From contig JAJEKV010000144.1 in NCBI GenBank assembly GCA_021234155.1, positions 1,364,001 to 1,428,000 on the forward strand: DNA of 64,000 nt, written 5' to 3'. A program made the position numbers and the translations under genes. The number at the start of each line of letters is the position of its first letter. Within the stretch, counting starts at the first letter, position 1. This document shows, in pieces, positions 11,710-22,239 of the stretch. The notes beneath the pieces are model-generated. The model worked only from the letters and a program-made list of their open reading frames with translations, was not told the origin of the DNA and made no database searches. The DNA comes from Isoetes taiwanensis (lineage: Eukaryota; Streptophyta; Lycopodiopsida; Isoetales; Isoetaceae).

Positions 11710-12507
11710 TTGGAAGTCATCAAATCCCTGATCATCAAGATTTGTGTGAGATTTCTTCCTTCTTGCTACGCTTCAGTCTTGTCAGACTTGTGCTATTGTA
11801 GATGTGATATAACTGTGTTGCTAGAGAATCTAATCATGGTCTATTTTACTACTGAGTCTGCTAGGCAGCTTTATCAGATTATAGCTCCTCTGAAAGGTAA
11901 GATTTTAACCATTCATAACTACGAAGAATGGAGATTTCAAATGACCTGGTCATTGATATCCCAAGGCATGTGGCATGTTGTCGGAGGAAATAATCTTTTA
12001 GCTACTCTTGATGAAGACGACGCAGTTTACAGATCTATAATGTTGACCATTGATGCTACTTTACAATCAGGGGTTTTGCAAAGATCATTCCTTACTGCCA
12101 AGGAGTTGTGGGATTATCTAAGGTTTCAATTTGGACAGAGCCATGACCAAGACTTACGTCATGCTAATTATTCCCTTCCACTTGGTGATGCTAGGGATGA
12201 GGTTGCAATTATGGCAGCCATGATAGCTGATACAGATGTTCATCAAGAAGATATTCCTGATACATTTTTCCATGATGATTATAAAATTGTGGAAAACCTT
12301 GGAGAAGGGCAAGCTGCACGGATCAAACAAGAGCATACTATGTCCAATGAAGATAATGCTCACGATATTAGTCCATCTTCTATGATCCAAACTTCATTCG
12401 ACATAGCAGATTATGCTGTAACAGAGATGTTCTCGGGAGTCTTCACCGCTATATATTGCTCTTGTACCTGCTCTGCAGGGTGCTCTGATTCAGGATATTT
12501 GCAATGA
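11710..12507 (+). CDS. copia-type Gag-like protein
   Basis: The best methionine start is ATG 11836 (about 223 residues); the frame is open from 11710. YEEWRFQMTWSLISQGMWHVV and ELWDYLRFQFGQ are typical of the retrotransposon gag polypeptide (UBN2-like) that begins Ty1/copia polyproteins. Such proteins build the particle that packages element RNA. The C-terminal part is acidic and no CCHC knuckle is visible. The frame ends before a protease would begin. Confidence 0.7.
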   Translation: MEVIKSLIIKICVRFLPSCYASVLSDLCYCRCDITVLLENLIMVYFTTESARQLYQIIAPLKGKILTIHNYEEWRFQMTWSLISQGMWHVVGGNNLLATLDEDDAVYRSIMLTIDATLQSGVLQRSFLTAKELWDYLRFQFGQSHDQDLRHANYSLPLGDARDEVAIMAAMIADTDVHQEDIPDTFFHDDYKIVENLGEGQAARIKQEHTMSNEDNAHDISPSSMIQTSFDIADYAVTEMFSGVFTAIYCSCTCSAGCSDSGYLQ

Positions 12508-12588
12508 GATAGAAGACGAGCACATGGTAGTCTCATGTGAATGGAGTGCTGATTTTTTCGCGAACAAGGTATACTCTCTGATCTTGTC

Positions 12589-13560
12589 ATGGACACAGCT
12601 GCTGATGTCCCTGTAGGGTATATACGAGCTGAATGTTTTGAAAATGACCACAAGTTTACATTGCAAAGTGCTTCAGAAGAACTAAAATTAGCATCCTTTT
12701 CAATGGATCATAAGCAATTTCATATTAAAGAGGAACAGATTTCTAAGTTTCCTTGGGTTGATCTTCATGCTACCCTTCCTGAATTTGGTTCTACTATGGC
12801 TCACATTTGTACTCAGCAGCTAGAATTACCGTGTTCACATGATGGAAGGTTGGAGGATCATCCTAACTTGCCTGAGTGTTTGGGATATGTGCCTCATTAT
12901 GATGTTGGCGAATTGAACAAGATGTCGAAAATTAGCTACAGTTGTAAGCATAAACAGAATCAGGTTTTATTTGATCTTCACAATTCTGTATTTCTAAAGA
13001 GAGATGATATGGTTTCTGACAGAAGTGCATTAGCAGCACAGCTTCTAAAGCAATCACTAACACTTGGTATGGTTGGGTTACCTAAGGAGTGTTACGAGTT
13101 ACAAGTGCTACCTTTTATGGCGGAAAGATGTTCAAACTGTCAAGTAAAAACATTCACTGCTGAGAGTGTTGTTAGTTGTACATGTTTCCAGGATTCAGCA
13201 GGACACTTACATGGGTTTAACCTTGGGTTGAAGGCTGAGTATGGTTCATTACAGAGACAAAGGAAGTTGTTTTATACCGTTCCTTGTGTTTCCTGGAAAA
13301 GGGCATGGTACAGAGGCCGGATGTTATGGTTTAGCACCAACATCAAGTGGCAGCCATGGTTACTTCTGTGGTTGAATTTGCTTCATATGCTGAATTCCTT
13401 CCAGGCAGCGTTATATCCCAGGGGGGATACTTTGCACCGGATGTTATGGTTTAGCACCAACATCAAGTGGCAGCCATGGTTACTTTTGTGGTTGAATTTG
13501 CTTCATATGCTGAATTCCTTCCAGGCAGCGTTATATCTCAGGGGGGATACTTTGCATTAG
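12589..13560 (+). CDS. Unrecognised ORF in the gag-only element
   Basis: 323 open codons lie 80 bp after the gag ORF. I recognise no Pol domain. The first 240 residues are polar with scattered cysteines (for example SYSCKHKQNQ, CSNCQVKTFT, VVSCTCFQD). The C-terminal 80 residues are an exact-frame tandem duplication (120 bp, 40 codons) that is tryptophan- and leucine-rich. It could be a captured host fragment or a diverged accessory ORF. The long open frame in a non-Pol region is notable. Confidence 0.4.
   Translation: MDTAADVPVGYIRAECFENDHKFTLQSASEELKLASFSMDHKQFHIKEEQISKFPWVDLHATLPEFGSTMAHICTQQLELPCSHDGRLEDHPNLPECLGYVPHYDVGELNKMSKISYSCKHKQNQVLFDLHNSVFLKRDDMVSDRSALAAQLLKQSLTLGMVGLPKECYELQVLPFMAERCSNCQVKTFTAESVVSCTCFQDSAGHLHGFNLGLKAEYGSLQRQRKLFYTVPCVSWKRAWYRGRMLWFSTNIKWQPWLLLWLNLLHMLNSFQAALYPRGDTLHRMLWFSTNIKWQPWLLLWLNLLHMLNSFQAALYLRGDTLH
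13321..13560. repeat. 120-bp tandem duplication ending in a polypurine motif
   Basis: 13321-13440 and 13441-13560 are nearly identical (a few substitutions). Each ends with CAGGGGGGATACTTTGCA. A third CAGGGGGGA sits immediately before the LTR at 13604. The period is a multiple of three and so keeps the frame open. Confidence 0.95.
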
Positions 13561-13612
13561 TAGTTCTGGTTTTGTTCTAGATATTTTGGGTCATGCTAGT
13601 CATCAGGGGGGA

Positions 13613-13793
13613 TGTTAGAGAATGACGTGACATGTCACTACTCTTAGATGACTAGGCATGCCACATATGTTGCTGACATGGCTCTTCTATAAAGCCATAG
13701 TCATGCTTTATAGTTCTTCATCCAGTTCACTCATAGCCTAGCTATATCGTGTATCTCTTTCATTCTAGCATACATGCATACAGGGTATCTTCA
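13613..13793 (+). repeat. Short copia-type 3' LTR (TG...CA, 181 bp)
   Basis: It starts TGTTAGAGAATGACG directly after the purine tract and ends GGTATCTTCA. It contains TCTATAAAGCC (about 13685), a plausible TATA-type promoter element. The length and TG...CA ends fit copia LTRs. No partner LTR is seen in the window. Confidence 0.75.
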
Positions 13794-14201
13794 ATGTACT
13801 ACTTCAGACAGTTTGGACCAGTTGTAAACACGATTCTTATCAGGAGCGATCATAATCCTGTAAGGAATAAAGGCTATTGCTTTGTTTTTTTTGGAGGTTT
13901 GGATCGAGAAGCATCTGCATTGAAGGCAGCTGAGTTTGATGGTGCTGTTTTCCAAGGATATCCATTGACAATCTCTTTAGATGATGGACGCTGGCTCAGG
14001 AGTAAGAAAACAGCAAGAGAAAAGTGGATTGCTGATGGTGTACAGCGAGAATCAAGGTCAGTCTGGCATGAAGAAAGAGAAACTGCTGCAGTGGAGTTCC
14101 AACGAGTCTTGGATAACCATCCTAACAATCTCCAAATGGTTTTGCAAGCTTTCCATAAGATTGAAAAGGTATGGAGCTAGTTTTAGTATTGATAGTTTAA
14201 T

Positions 14202-15064
14202 AAGAAAGAAAGAAAGAAAGAGTTTGTTAACATCTACGATGGGAGACCCATAGGATCTATAAGACCAAATAATAGGAGACCCATGTGGTCTATGAAACCA
14301 AATAAATACAGCAAGTCTGCAACATCTTGGAGCATTCTCTTAGTTGAAAGTGCTAGTTAAATCTAGCAAAAGGAACGTCTAAGACTTAGCAAATAAGGCT
14401 TATCTATGATTTTGTAACCTACAAATTTAAATGCACCCAGCCTGAAAAAAAAAAAGCCTGTGATGGCTTTGTACATGCCTAGTGTCCCTTTTTTTTCCTT
14501 CGGGACTGTCCTTTCTTAACCTTTTTGGCCCTTTTCTTATTCTGATTGTTTCAGTGAAAGTGGACCCTTCTGACTTCCTTTTCCTATTACTGTTTGCTTT
14601 AATTCGATCCATTTCTTTTTGTTTGAGCACATTTCTTCTGAGCTTGATGAGTTCATATGTATACAAAGCAAGGCATTTCTGGCCTGAAAAGTTCGTGAGC
14701 TGTCTCAAAGTGGTTGGTTCCCTGAAAAGACAGTGGTACCTTCCTCTTATCTCATGGTATGCTGGGGCACAGAAACATAAAGTGTTCTTCTGATTCCACT
14801 TCTCCTAATTTGACAGACTCTTTATTCACATGCCCTACCCTCAGCCCGCCCAGCTTCAATCTCTTACTGGTGAGACTAGACACGAAACTGCCCTAGTACA
14901 TTCTAAGTTTATGTGACAAGTAGGCATCTAAGTACCCAGGACATCGAAGAAAACCATCTCTAGATATTCTAAAACAATTATCCTTGTAGAATTGTCTTTT
15001 GGTGGTTAGATCTTCCGAAGAGGTCCAATTGTCGGCCACATACATATATTCTAAATTATAACAA
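14202..15064 (-). mobile_element. LINE fragment with (GAAA)n tail, duplicate of 5781-6640
   Basis: This is the same insertion as in copy 1, carried along by the duplication. A homopolymer change shifts its tail frame, so the C-terminal KAITGFF seen in copy 1 is lost here. Confidence 0.85.
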
Positions 15065-16296
15065 TTATTCCAACTTTACCTCATGACACCTCAGACGATT
15101 GTTGGGCATTGAGCTATAGTGTGGTAGCTGTGCGACTTTGCTTAAATGGTGGGAGGTGTTATATTGAGAATCCCAGTTTGTGGAAAAAGGGTGACATATT
15201 CCATCCAAGTTGCTGCCATTTTTTAGTATCACTATCACTTGGCAATTACCTACATTTGCTGTTGCCAAACCACGTACATTTTTCGTCAATAGTTGTACTG
15301 GGTTTCAACTGCCTCTTATCTGTAACAAAATCTAGATTTTCATTTTATTCGGTAATCAAATCTCCTACATTTTAACAAGATCTTCATTTTATTCCGTGGA
15401 AAGAACATGAGTGCAAACATACTCCATCTGGTAAATGGAGCAGGGACTATGCAGACATCCAGCCAGCCCCTCTCGCTATATAAATCTTTTACTTCTGATG
15501 GGTAAGATTGCCCAAGGCTCAAAGCCCATTTGTCCAGCTCCATAGTATTAAAAAGTTTTTTTCAGCACTTCAACCTAACATTTTACAGGTTTTGGTTGTA
15601 GCAATGTTGAAAAGGATGACTTGGCATGCTTCATTTGGGTCAGGATCAGGTTTTACTCCCAAAACTTTTGTGCAGCAAGTTGTTGCCTCTCTTGCATTAA
15701 CCAAAATATATAGACCAAGAGACAAATGTGGGGTCATTCTCTGCTCCCTTTGCAATGAGCTCAAATATTATATTGCTGGGTAATGTTGGGTACATCAGAG
15801 GAGGATGCATCACTGTTTTTAGTAGTCTTTTGTAAAAAGTTTGAGCTCATAAGCTTTAAACGATGAAAAGAACAGCTCAAAAAGCATATAAACAGCTAAT
15901 CCAGCAAAGACAAGATCCCCCCCTCAAAGATTTCCAGATTTGGATGGATTTTTTGCCTACGTGACGTGGCATTACAGCCAGCTGTCAGCTCCACACTTAT
16001 ACAAATATGATATATCGAGGATGGAAAAAACCCCCATCGGATGGGGAAAACCCTATACATAAATATGGAATGAACAGTTACAGAATGAATCATTGTGTTT
16101 GATGGCGTTTCACCCAGATCATTCTGCCAGATCAGCATCCCGTTGGATGCCAATCACTATCTTCAACAGTAGCCTTGAGATTGCCTTCCTCAAATGGACT
16201 TCAGAATTGATATGCTTTCAGAGGCATTCTTTTGATGTAAAATTAAGCCACTCTACTTCTGTTTGGTTTTCCACACAAAATGTCTACATTGGACAT

Positions 16297-17212
16297 GGAA
16301 GAAAGAGAGAAAGATTTATTAACGTCTCACGTAAGACCGAAGGGTCTATGAGACCATAACACAAACAGAATTCAAGACCTCCAGGAGGAAAGCCCTCCTG
16401 TTATCTAAAGTATGGAAACAAAAATATCAAGTTAACAAAACTTATAGTGAAAATCTAAGAATCTGCTCAGATAGGGTTTGATGGAGATAGCCCATTCGTT
16501 CCTGTGACTGCTGCAAAGTAATTCATAATACCCCTTCTTGGCTTGCTTTGATGCTTGATGCTCGGCCTCTTCTGGAAAGACCTCTTATGTTTCATAGCTG
16601 CTGATCGTTTTATCTTCTTAAACAGTGCCAAAGTCACCCCTTTAGGGTCAGGATACTTCTTCTTCTGTGCTGACTCCACTATCATCTTATCATCGATTGA
16701 CTCAGATGAAAAGAAATTAGTTATTTCTGTTTGCTTCAGGCCCATTGGATTCTTTTCTTTGAGATTCTCATTTCTAGAGATAGTTCATATACAAAGTGAG
16801 ATACACATTTCTGATCGTAATATTCTACCAGCTGTCGTAGAGATGTGGGGTCTCTAAAAAGACAATGATATCTGCCTCTAATAATGTAGTAGGTTGGGCA
16901 AGTAAAAATAAATGTTCTTCTGACTCAACCATGTTTAAATCGCACATTGGGCACTTCCGATGTTCACGACTAATATTTTTCGCCCTACCAACCTCAATCT
17001 TCAACTGGTGAGATGACACTCTAAACTGCCCCATAGAGTATCTCACTTTATTCGGCAAATCAATATCCAAATAACCAGGTCTTACGATGAAACCATCTGC
17101 TGATATATTTAGGAAGTTATCCTTATAGAATTTCTTTTTAGCAGGCAGATCTTTGACGGGATTTACCCATAAGCCTAACTTAGAGAAGAGAATTTTAATT
17201 AAAAAAATTGTT
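16297..17212 (-). mobile_element. LINE fragment with (GAAA)n tail, duplicate of 7876-8790
   Basis: This is the same insertion as in copy 1. QTEITNFF and RRGIMNYF are both preserved (ORF 16467-16745), as are the finger remnant (about 16925-16980) and the GGTCTCATAGACC hairpin (about 16340-16365). Confidence 0.85.
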
Positions 17213-18467
17213 CATACATATCATGTGCTACCTTTGTCTTTATAGAAGTAATATGCACCAACATGGTCGGATTTCTTGAGGACTAGAGCACGATTGGTGG
17301 AATCAACTAGTCCATTCATGACTAGAGCTGACTGCTATTGTGGATGGAATTGATTCTATGTAATTTTAAGTTGAGGTGTCTATTATTGCAGCCTAAGAGG
17401 CTTAATTTGCACTGCTTGTGAGGTACTATGCTAGGCGTGGGGATAAACACAATGCAAGATCAACATTTGAGAGTATGCGGGCGCATAATATAGATCCAAA
17501 TGTACATGTTTATACCAGGCAAGGGCTTTTATCTTTTTGTTTCTCTAATACCTTGAATAAGCTTTAGTATAAATATGTCCTCTATCATGCTATGTATCCT
17601 AAGTTTGTTTCATTTTGAGTTATAAGTTGCCATTGATGTTAACCTGCCTAAGGTCTGGACAGCACTGATTGTGCTCTTATTGCTTGATTGATGCAATCAG
17701 TTTTTTCTGAACCCACTGCGTTGAGCACTGGGCTTGGGGCTTGTGCTTGCAAGCCAAGTGTTGTGGCTTGGCTTAGAAGACCTATTTGTGCCTTACCATA
17801 TCATTGGGCATGTGAGACCACTCACTCCTCTGCTTCATTCTATCAATCTAGATACTGCTTTCTTGCACATAACAGGCTCAGCCTTATGTTCCTTCAACAT
17901 CCAGGTACTTAATTGATCTCTCAAGAATTCTTCCTTGTACAATTTAGTGTCACATAAAGCAGCTGAAACTTGCTCCAAGCTTCACTAGGTCTTGATAGTC
18001 CAAAAATGTGCTTTTGCATGGAATCATCCATTGGAAGTCTGATTTGGAATAAAAAAGTATGTTGTTGAAGCAGCCTGGAGGGCTGAAATAAGTAGCCATC
18101 ATGATCCAACTGACGCTGAGATGGAGCATTTCCTTGCATTCTCGCATGTCAGCAGAAGCTAACATTTACACAATACAACCTAGAAAATAGCCTCAGTGGC
18201 AGATTTTCTTCTATGAGGTCATTCTATAAAGAATGTATGTATATTACCCCAGTAGAAGGACCTTTCTGGTCCAAACCGAATTACATTTGACCTGCAAGCA
18301 GGAAGTCTGGGCTCGGAGCATGGTATTACAGGCATTCGCTGAGGGGTAGAGTTGAACAGCATATTCTGGTCCAATGTTATTGAGAAGAAGACATACAGCG
18401 TGAACTTCCTGCAGACATCTCAATTAACTGGATATTGGTGTCCTGGTTTTAAATGCATTGGGAGATG

Positions 18468-18748
18468 AAAGAAAGAAAGAAAGAAAGATTATAAGAAAGA
18501 AAGAAAGATTATACTAATGTCTACAAAAGACCTCTTGGGTCTATGAGACCATTTTGTACAGCAATCATGTGCACCTAGGGGCGCATTTGCAGCCTCCTAG
18601 AGATGTTACATAAAAATGAAAAAAAGAAAAACTAAACTATGAAGTCATGAAGCTTTTGTCTTCTTGGCCACTGGTTCAGAGTACGAAGTGACGTCAGACT
18701 TATTTTCTCTTTGAAAGGACTGCTTATGTTTATCCTTTAGGCTAGAGT
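18468..18748 (-). mobile_element. Short LINE 3' end with GAAA repeats
   Basis: About 280 bp resemble the last part of the LINE at 10049: KDKHKQSF, a KSD-x-T-x-Y counterpart and AKKTK are recognisable on the minus strand, and GGTCTCATAGACC lies at about 18533-18554. It is visibly more diverged from the 10049 copy than the flanking duplication is. It is therefore probably a separate insertion, not part of the duplication. Confidence 0.75.
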
Positions 18749-18851
18749 ATATTATCCGCCCCCCTGTGGCCCCCCTGTCACATTGCCATTTGTAGAAGCG
18801 CATCAATTACATAACCAATGGCTTAGTATCTTTACTGTTTTTTAATTCCTT

Positions 18852-19220
18852 TTGCAACCTTTCTGCAGCGACATGGAGGCATTGAATATCAACATGGAGG
18901 CATTGAACCAGAAGGTAGACCTACTAAGAGAACAATTGAATTTGGTCGATACGGAGGTTAAATGGACCAAAGCCCAAATAGAGACATTACAGGATGAGGT
19001 CAATTTCTCCACCATGTGTTTTAGGAATAAAGAAAAAATTAGCTATTAATCCTTTGCTTTGCCATTTACAGGTACGCCAGCTAAACAGAATGGCAAGAAG
19101 AAGATCTAGGTGGTACCCCTTTGCTCCTTGTATGTCAATACAAACGGATTCAGGGCATGAGACAGAACTTCTCCATCGAATCGAAGCATTGGAATTCCAA
19201 GTTTCAATACTGGCTCAACA
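18852..19220 (+). pseudogene. Captured two-exon gene fragment (coiled-coil), left arm
   Basis: MEALNINMEALNQKVDLLRE followed by LVDTEVKWTKAQIETLQDE is a heptad-like, coiled-coil segment ending at a possible donor (GAG/GTCAATT at about 18998). A second piece starts after CATTTACAG at about 19071 (VRQLNRMARRRSRWYPFAPC) and ends at a good donor (CAT/GTAAGAAA, about 19221). Retained intron sequence indicates DNA-level capture, not retroposition. The right arm (20010-20372, minus) repeats it. I cannot name the parent gene. Confidence 0.55.
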
Positions 19221-19666
19221 TGTAAGAAAATTCATTTGCTTGTTCATGTGATTTCTATAATTTACCAAGGTGATCACATTTACCTGGAGCTTTTACTCCT
19301 TCTGATTGCTATTCAAGGATTAGGTTTTGATGTCCATTTGATATGCTTCCCTCTCTGGTCTGTTCTTCTGCAAAACTTGACCATCAAAGCATAATAGCAT
19401 TTTTCTTTCTCAAGCACATTGGATATCTTCTTCTATAGTGGAAAATTAGAGCGATTATTTCCTACATCACAATAAATGACCCGCACAAAGCTAACCACCT
19501 TTTATATATCTATTGTGCGCGGCCATTATGCGGGCCAATATGAATAAAGGCGAGAGTTATATCATATCCTTTTAAAATGGACAACCTTGAAAACCAACCC
19601 TTGCCGCCAAAAAAATGTGGTATAGAGGTTTTAATTGGTTTAAGTTCATGGTTAATTTATGATTGT

Positions 19667-19935
19667 GTATAGTTTGTTGGTTTGAATATCGGATGTCTTT
19701 TTCGGGGAGAAGGCTTCAAGTTAAAATCGTTGAGAATCCAGATGGAACATTTTTTCAATGTGGTTAGTATTTTTTTATTTTCTATTTACTATTACGTTTT
19801 TTTGGTGAAAAGTGGTTTGAATATCAGATGTCTCTCAAGGAGAAGGCTTCAAGTTCAGAAAACGTTGAGAGTCCGGTGTTACATTTTTACAATCTGGTTA
19901 GTATTTTATTTTATTTTTTTTTATTTACTATTCTG
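19667..19935. repeat. Diverged ~135-bp tandem duplication in the hairpin spacer
   Basis: The block with TTTGAATATCGGATGTCT and GGAGAAGGCTTCAAGTT (from about 19667) recurs from about 19805 with TTTGAATATCAGATGTCT and GGAGAAGGCTTCAAGTT. Each is followed by GGTTAGTATTTT and a T-rich run. Confidence 0.8.
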
Positions 19936-20437
19936 TTTCTTTGACTGAAAAGTTAATAACAAATTGTTTCCATGGCAGTTGAAATCTCTAAAAAGGATAA
20001 CTGAGAAGTCCAGTATTGAAACTTGGAATTCCAATGCTTCGATTCGATGGAGAAGTTCTGTCTCATGCCCTGAATCCGTTTGTATTGACATACAAGGAGC
20101 AAAGGGGTACCACCTAGATCTTCTTCTTGCCATTCTGTTTAGCTGGCGTACTTGTACATGGCAAAGCAAAGGATTAATAGCTAATTTTTTTCTTTATTCC
20201 TAAAACACATGGTGGAGAAATTGACCTCATCCTGTAATGTCTCTATTTGGGCTTTGGTCCATTTAACCTCCGTATCGACCAAATTCAATTGTTCTCTTAG
20301 TAGGTCTACCTTCTGGTTCAATGCCTCGATGTTGATATTCAATGCCTCCATGTCGCTGCAGAAAGGTTGCAAAAGGAATTAAAAAGCGATAAAGATCTTA
20401 AGCCATTGGTTATGTAATTGATGCGACTTCTACAAAT

Positions 20438-22239
20438 AAGCAATGAGAAGTTATTGTTCTGATCTCATCAACTCTACTTGTTCTTTTAAGCATTCCAACC
20501 GCTATAGCCAAGATGTAAGAGCTTGGTTTGAATCATTTCTATTTCTAAATTGTTCTCTATATAAATACACTAGTTTATCTCCTAATAATTCTCATATATG
20601 TCACATTCGTATTGATGTATGATTATTCTTTTAACAATTTCTAGAATCACATTTCTTGCGTTGACAAGCAAGTCTTTCACCACCGCTGAAAATATGGCAT
20701 CAAAAAGACGTCGAAGGATGTTGCCAAAAAAAAATGGTGTGATGAAAAAATCTGCGTTAGCCCGCATTGAAGATAATAGTTGGCCTCAGTATCTGCAAAA
20801 ATTCCTTCAAGTATCTGAAAATTCTACTGAGATCCGTGAGAGAAGAGAACTTACGGCGGGAGAGAAGAGGAAACCTCCTCAGACTTTCCCGCGGACAAAA
20901 TAGTGTTCGCGAAATATTTTTGGCAAGGTATTTTGGCAACTTGCAAGAGCATTTTTGGCGTTTTATCGCCTCAAGTATTTTAAATTCATGTGGCCTTGGA
21001 TGTGGGAATAATCCCAAACATATGCCGGATCGAGGCGACGATTTCCATGTCACACCCTCGTGAAGCGGAGGGGTCACTTAGGTATTCTTGGAGCAAACCC
21101 CCGTTTTACGTTGGAAAACATGTGGGGACATGTGGGGGACATGTTTACGTTGGAGAAAATGGTGAGCACAATTAAGGTCTTTTTTTATCATAAATGGCCG
21201 CATGTAATCCACTAACTTGTCATTAAATCATTGAGTAAATGCTACATTAACTTCTCACCGTATTTGTACATGTAAACATGCGGAATATCACGTAGAGATT
21301 CCATACTCTAACACAAATATAAATGCAAGAAAGAGGGTTCTCATTATGATTGTAAGAATCATGCTTTGTCTAGAAGAGCAAACCTTTATGAAAAGGTGGA
21401 TAAGACACCCGTATGTCACTATCGTTATCGTGAATTCACGTATCTGTAAGATGATAGAATGCGTGAGAGCCCAAAATGTTCTAGAACGGCAATTGAATAT
21501 AACTAAATTGAATAAAAAAAGAAGTTAAACATTTCAACGAAAAAAAATGAACGTTCTTTACACACCACCACTAAGATCCAAATATATAATCTCCATATGC
21601 ACTTGTTATACCTTGATTTTGCGAAAAATCTCTAGACATCTGTTCTCGTCACGAAGTGTAACATAGCCATCCATGATCGTTATTATATATACCTAAAGGC
21701 TGCTTTGGATATCCCGGCTTTTCCATCTCTAGAAACAACTCTTCCACGCGTCTCATGTTTCCGGCTTTGCGATAAGAAAAAAAAAATGATCGATCGATGG
21801 TGCTTTGGTTGTGATACGTTTGCAAAACACACGCCTATCTACTCCATCCTCTACTCACATGGAGGCATTTGAAAGTAGCAAATTGAAGAAAACGAAGTAG
21901 TAAACTAAGCAATGTGCGGATCGATTTCTATGGAATATCCAACCTAAAAAGACCAACACGTGTTAGAACTGTGGTGGTGAGAGGGAATATTAAAGAATGG
22001 TAATGGAGGAAAAGAGAGAGAGTTCACTTTGTGTCTAAGAAACATAAAAAGAACTTCGAACAACTAGTACATGTTACATGTGTTGAGTGGAGAAGATGAT
22101 CTAAACAAAAAACACAATGGAGAGAGGAGGAGACGCAGAAAGCAAAAAAAGGAGCCCAATGGCTTACATTCTTCCATATGAAATCTCTATGAAATTTCTT
22201 TAAAATCTCACGAGCATACTTGCTTTTATGAAAAGAAAA
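20438..22239. other. No recognised gene
   Basis: Short open frames on both strands at 20582-21077 (for example a lysine/arginine-rich frame from 20694) have no recognisable domain. The rest is AT-rich and non-coding in appearance. Near 21118-21145 there is a small direct repeat of GGGGACATGT. Confidence 0.5.

Larger units (their letters stand above)
11640..13793 (+). mobile_element. Non-autonomous, gag-only copia-like LTR element (5' end missing)
   Basis: The element has a copia-type gag domain, a second unrelated ORF, a purine-rich tract (CAGGGGGGA at 13604-13612) and a 3' LTR (13613-13793). No protease, integrase or RT is present. The organisation fits gag-only non-autonomous elements of the TR-GAG kind, which are moved by relatives in trans. 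No 5' LTR or primer-binding site is seen; the left side ends against the LINE near 11610-11640. The base after the LTR is the first base of duplication copy 2. Confidence 0.75.
13794..17518 (+). pseudogene. PPR4-like gene fragment, copy 2 (N-terminus missing)
   Basis: Exon 1 is represented from mid-RRM (MYYFRQFGPVV) to the donor at 14169 with an intact frame: RNP1 NKGYCFVFF is complete (eight T's) and the linker reads on without the copy 1 lesions. The leader and RNP2 are replaced by the copia LTR. Exon 2 (17392-17518) has lost one base near 17401 (AGGCTTAAT against AGGCGCGAAT in copy 1), which breaks the PPR frame. It keeps SMRAHNIDP, which looks closer to the family than copy 1's SISGDNIDP. 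Neither copy alone can encode the protein from the exons seen. Confidence 0.8.
13794..18476. repeat. Segmental duplication, copy 2
   Basis: This is the counterpart of 5375-10056, beginning exactly after the LTR's final CA and ending in the GAAA repeat at about 18470. Differences are mostly homopolymer-length changes and a few substitutions. Confidence 0.95.
18788..20437. repeat. Inverted repeat with ~427-bp arms around a ~800-bp spacer
   Basis: 18788-19213 is the reverse complement of 20010-20437, with a modest number of differences. Both arms carry the same gene fragment. A transcript across it could fold into a hairpin of more than 400 bp. The spacer holds a diverged tandem repeat and AT-rich sequence. 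Confidence 0.9.

Noticed and set aside
12154-12390. Reverse ORF opposite the copia gag
   Set aside because: It is antisense to a recognisable gag domain and has no similarity of its own.
20582-21077. Overlapping ORFs on both strands
   Set aside because: No recognisable domain on either strand, and the overlap suggests chance openness.
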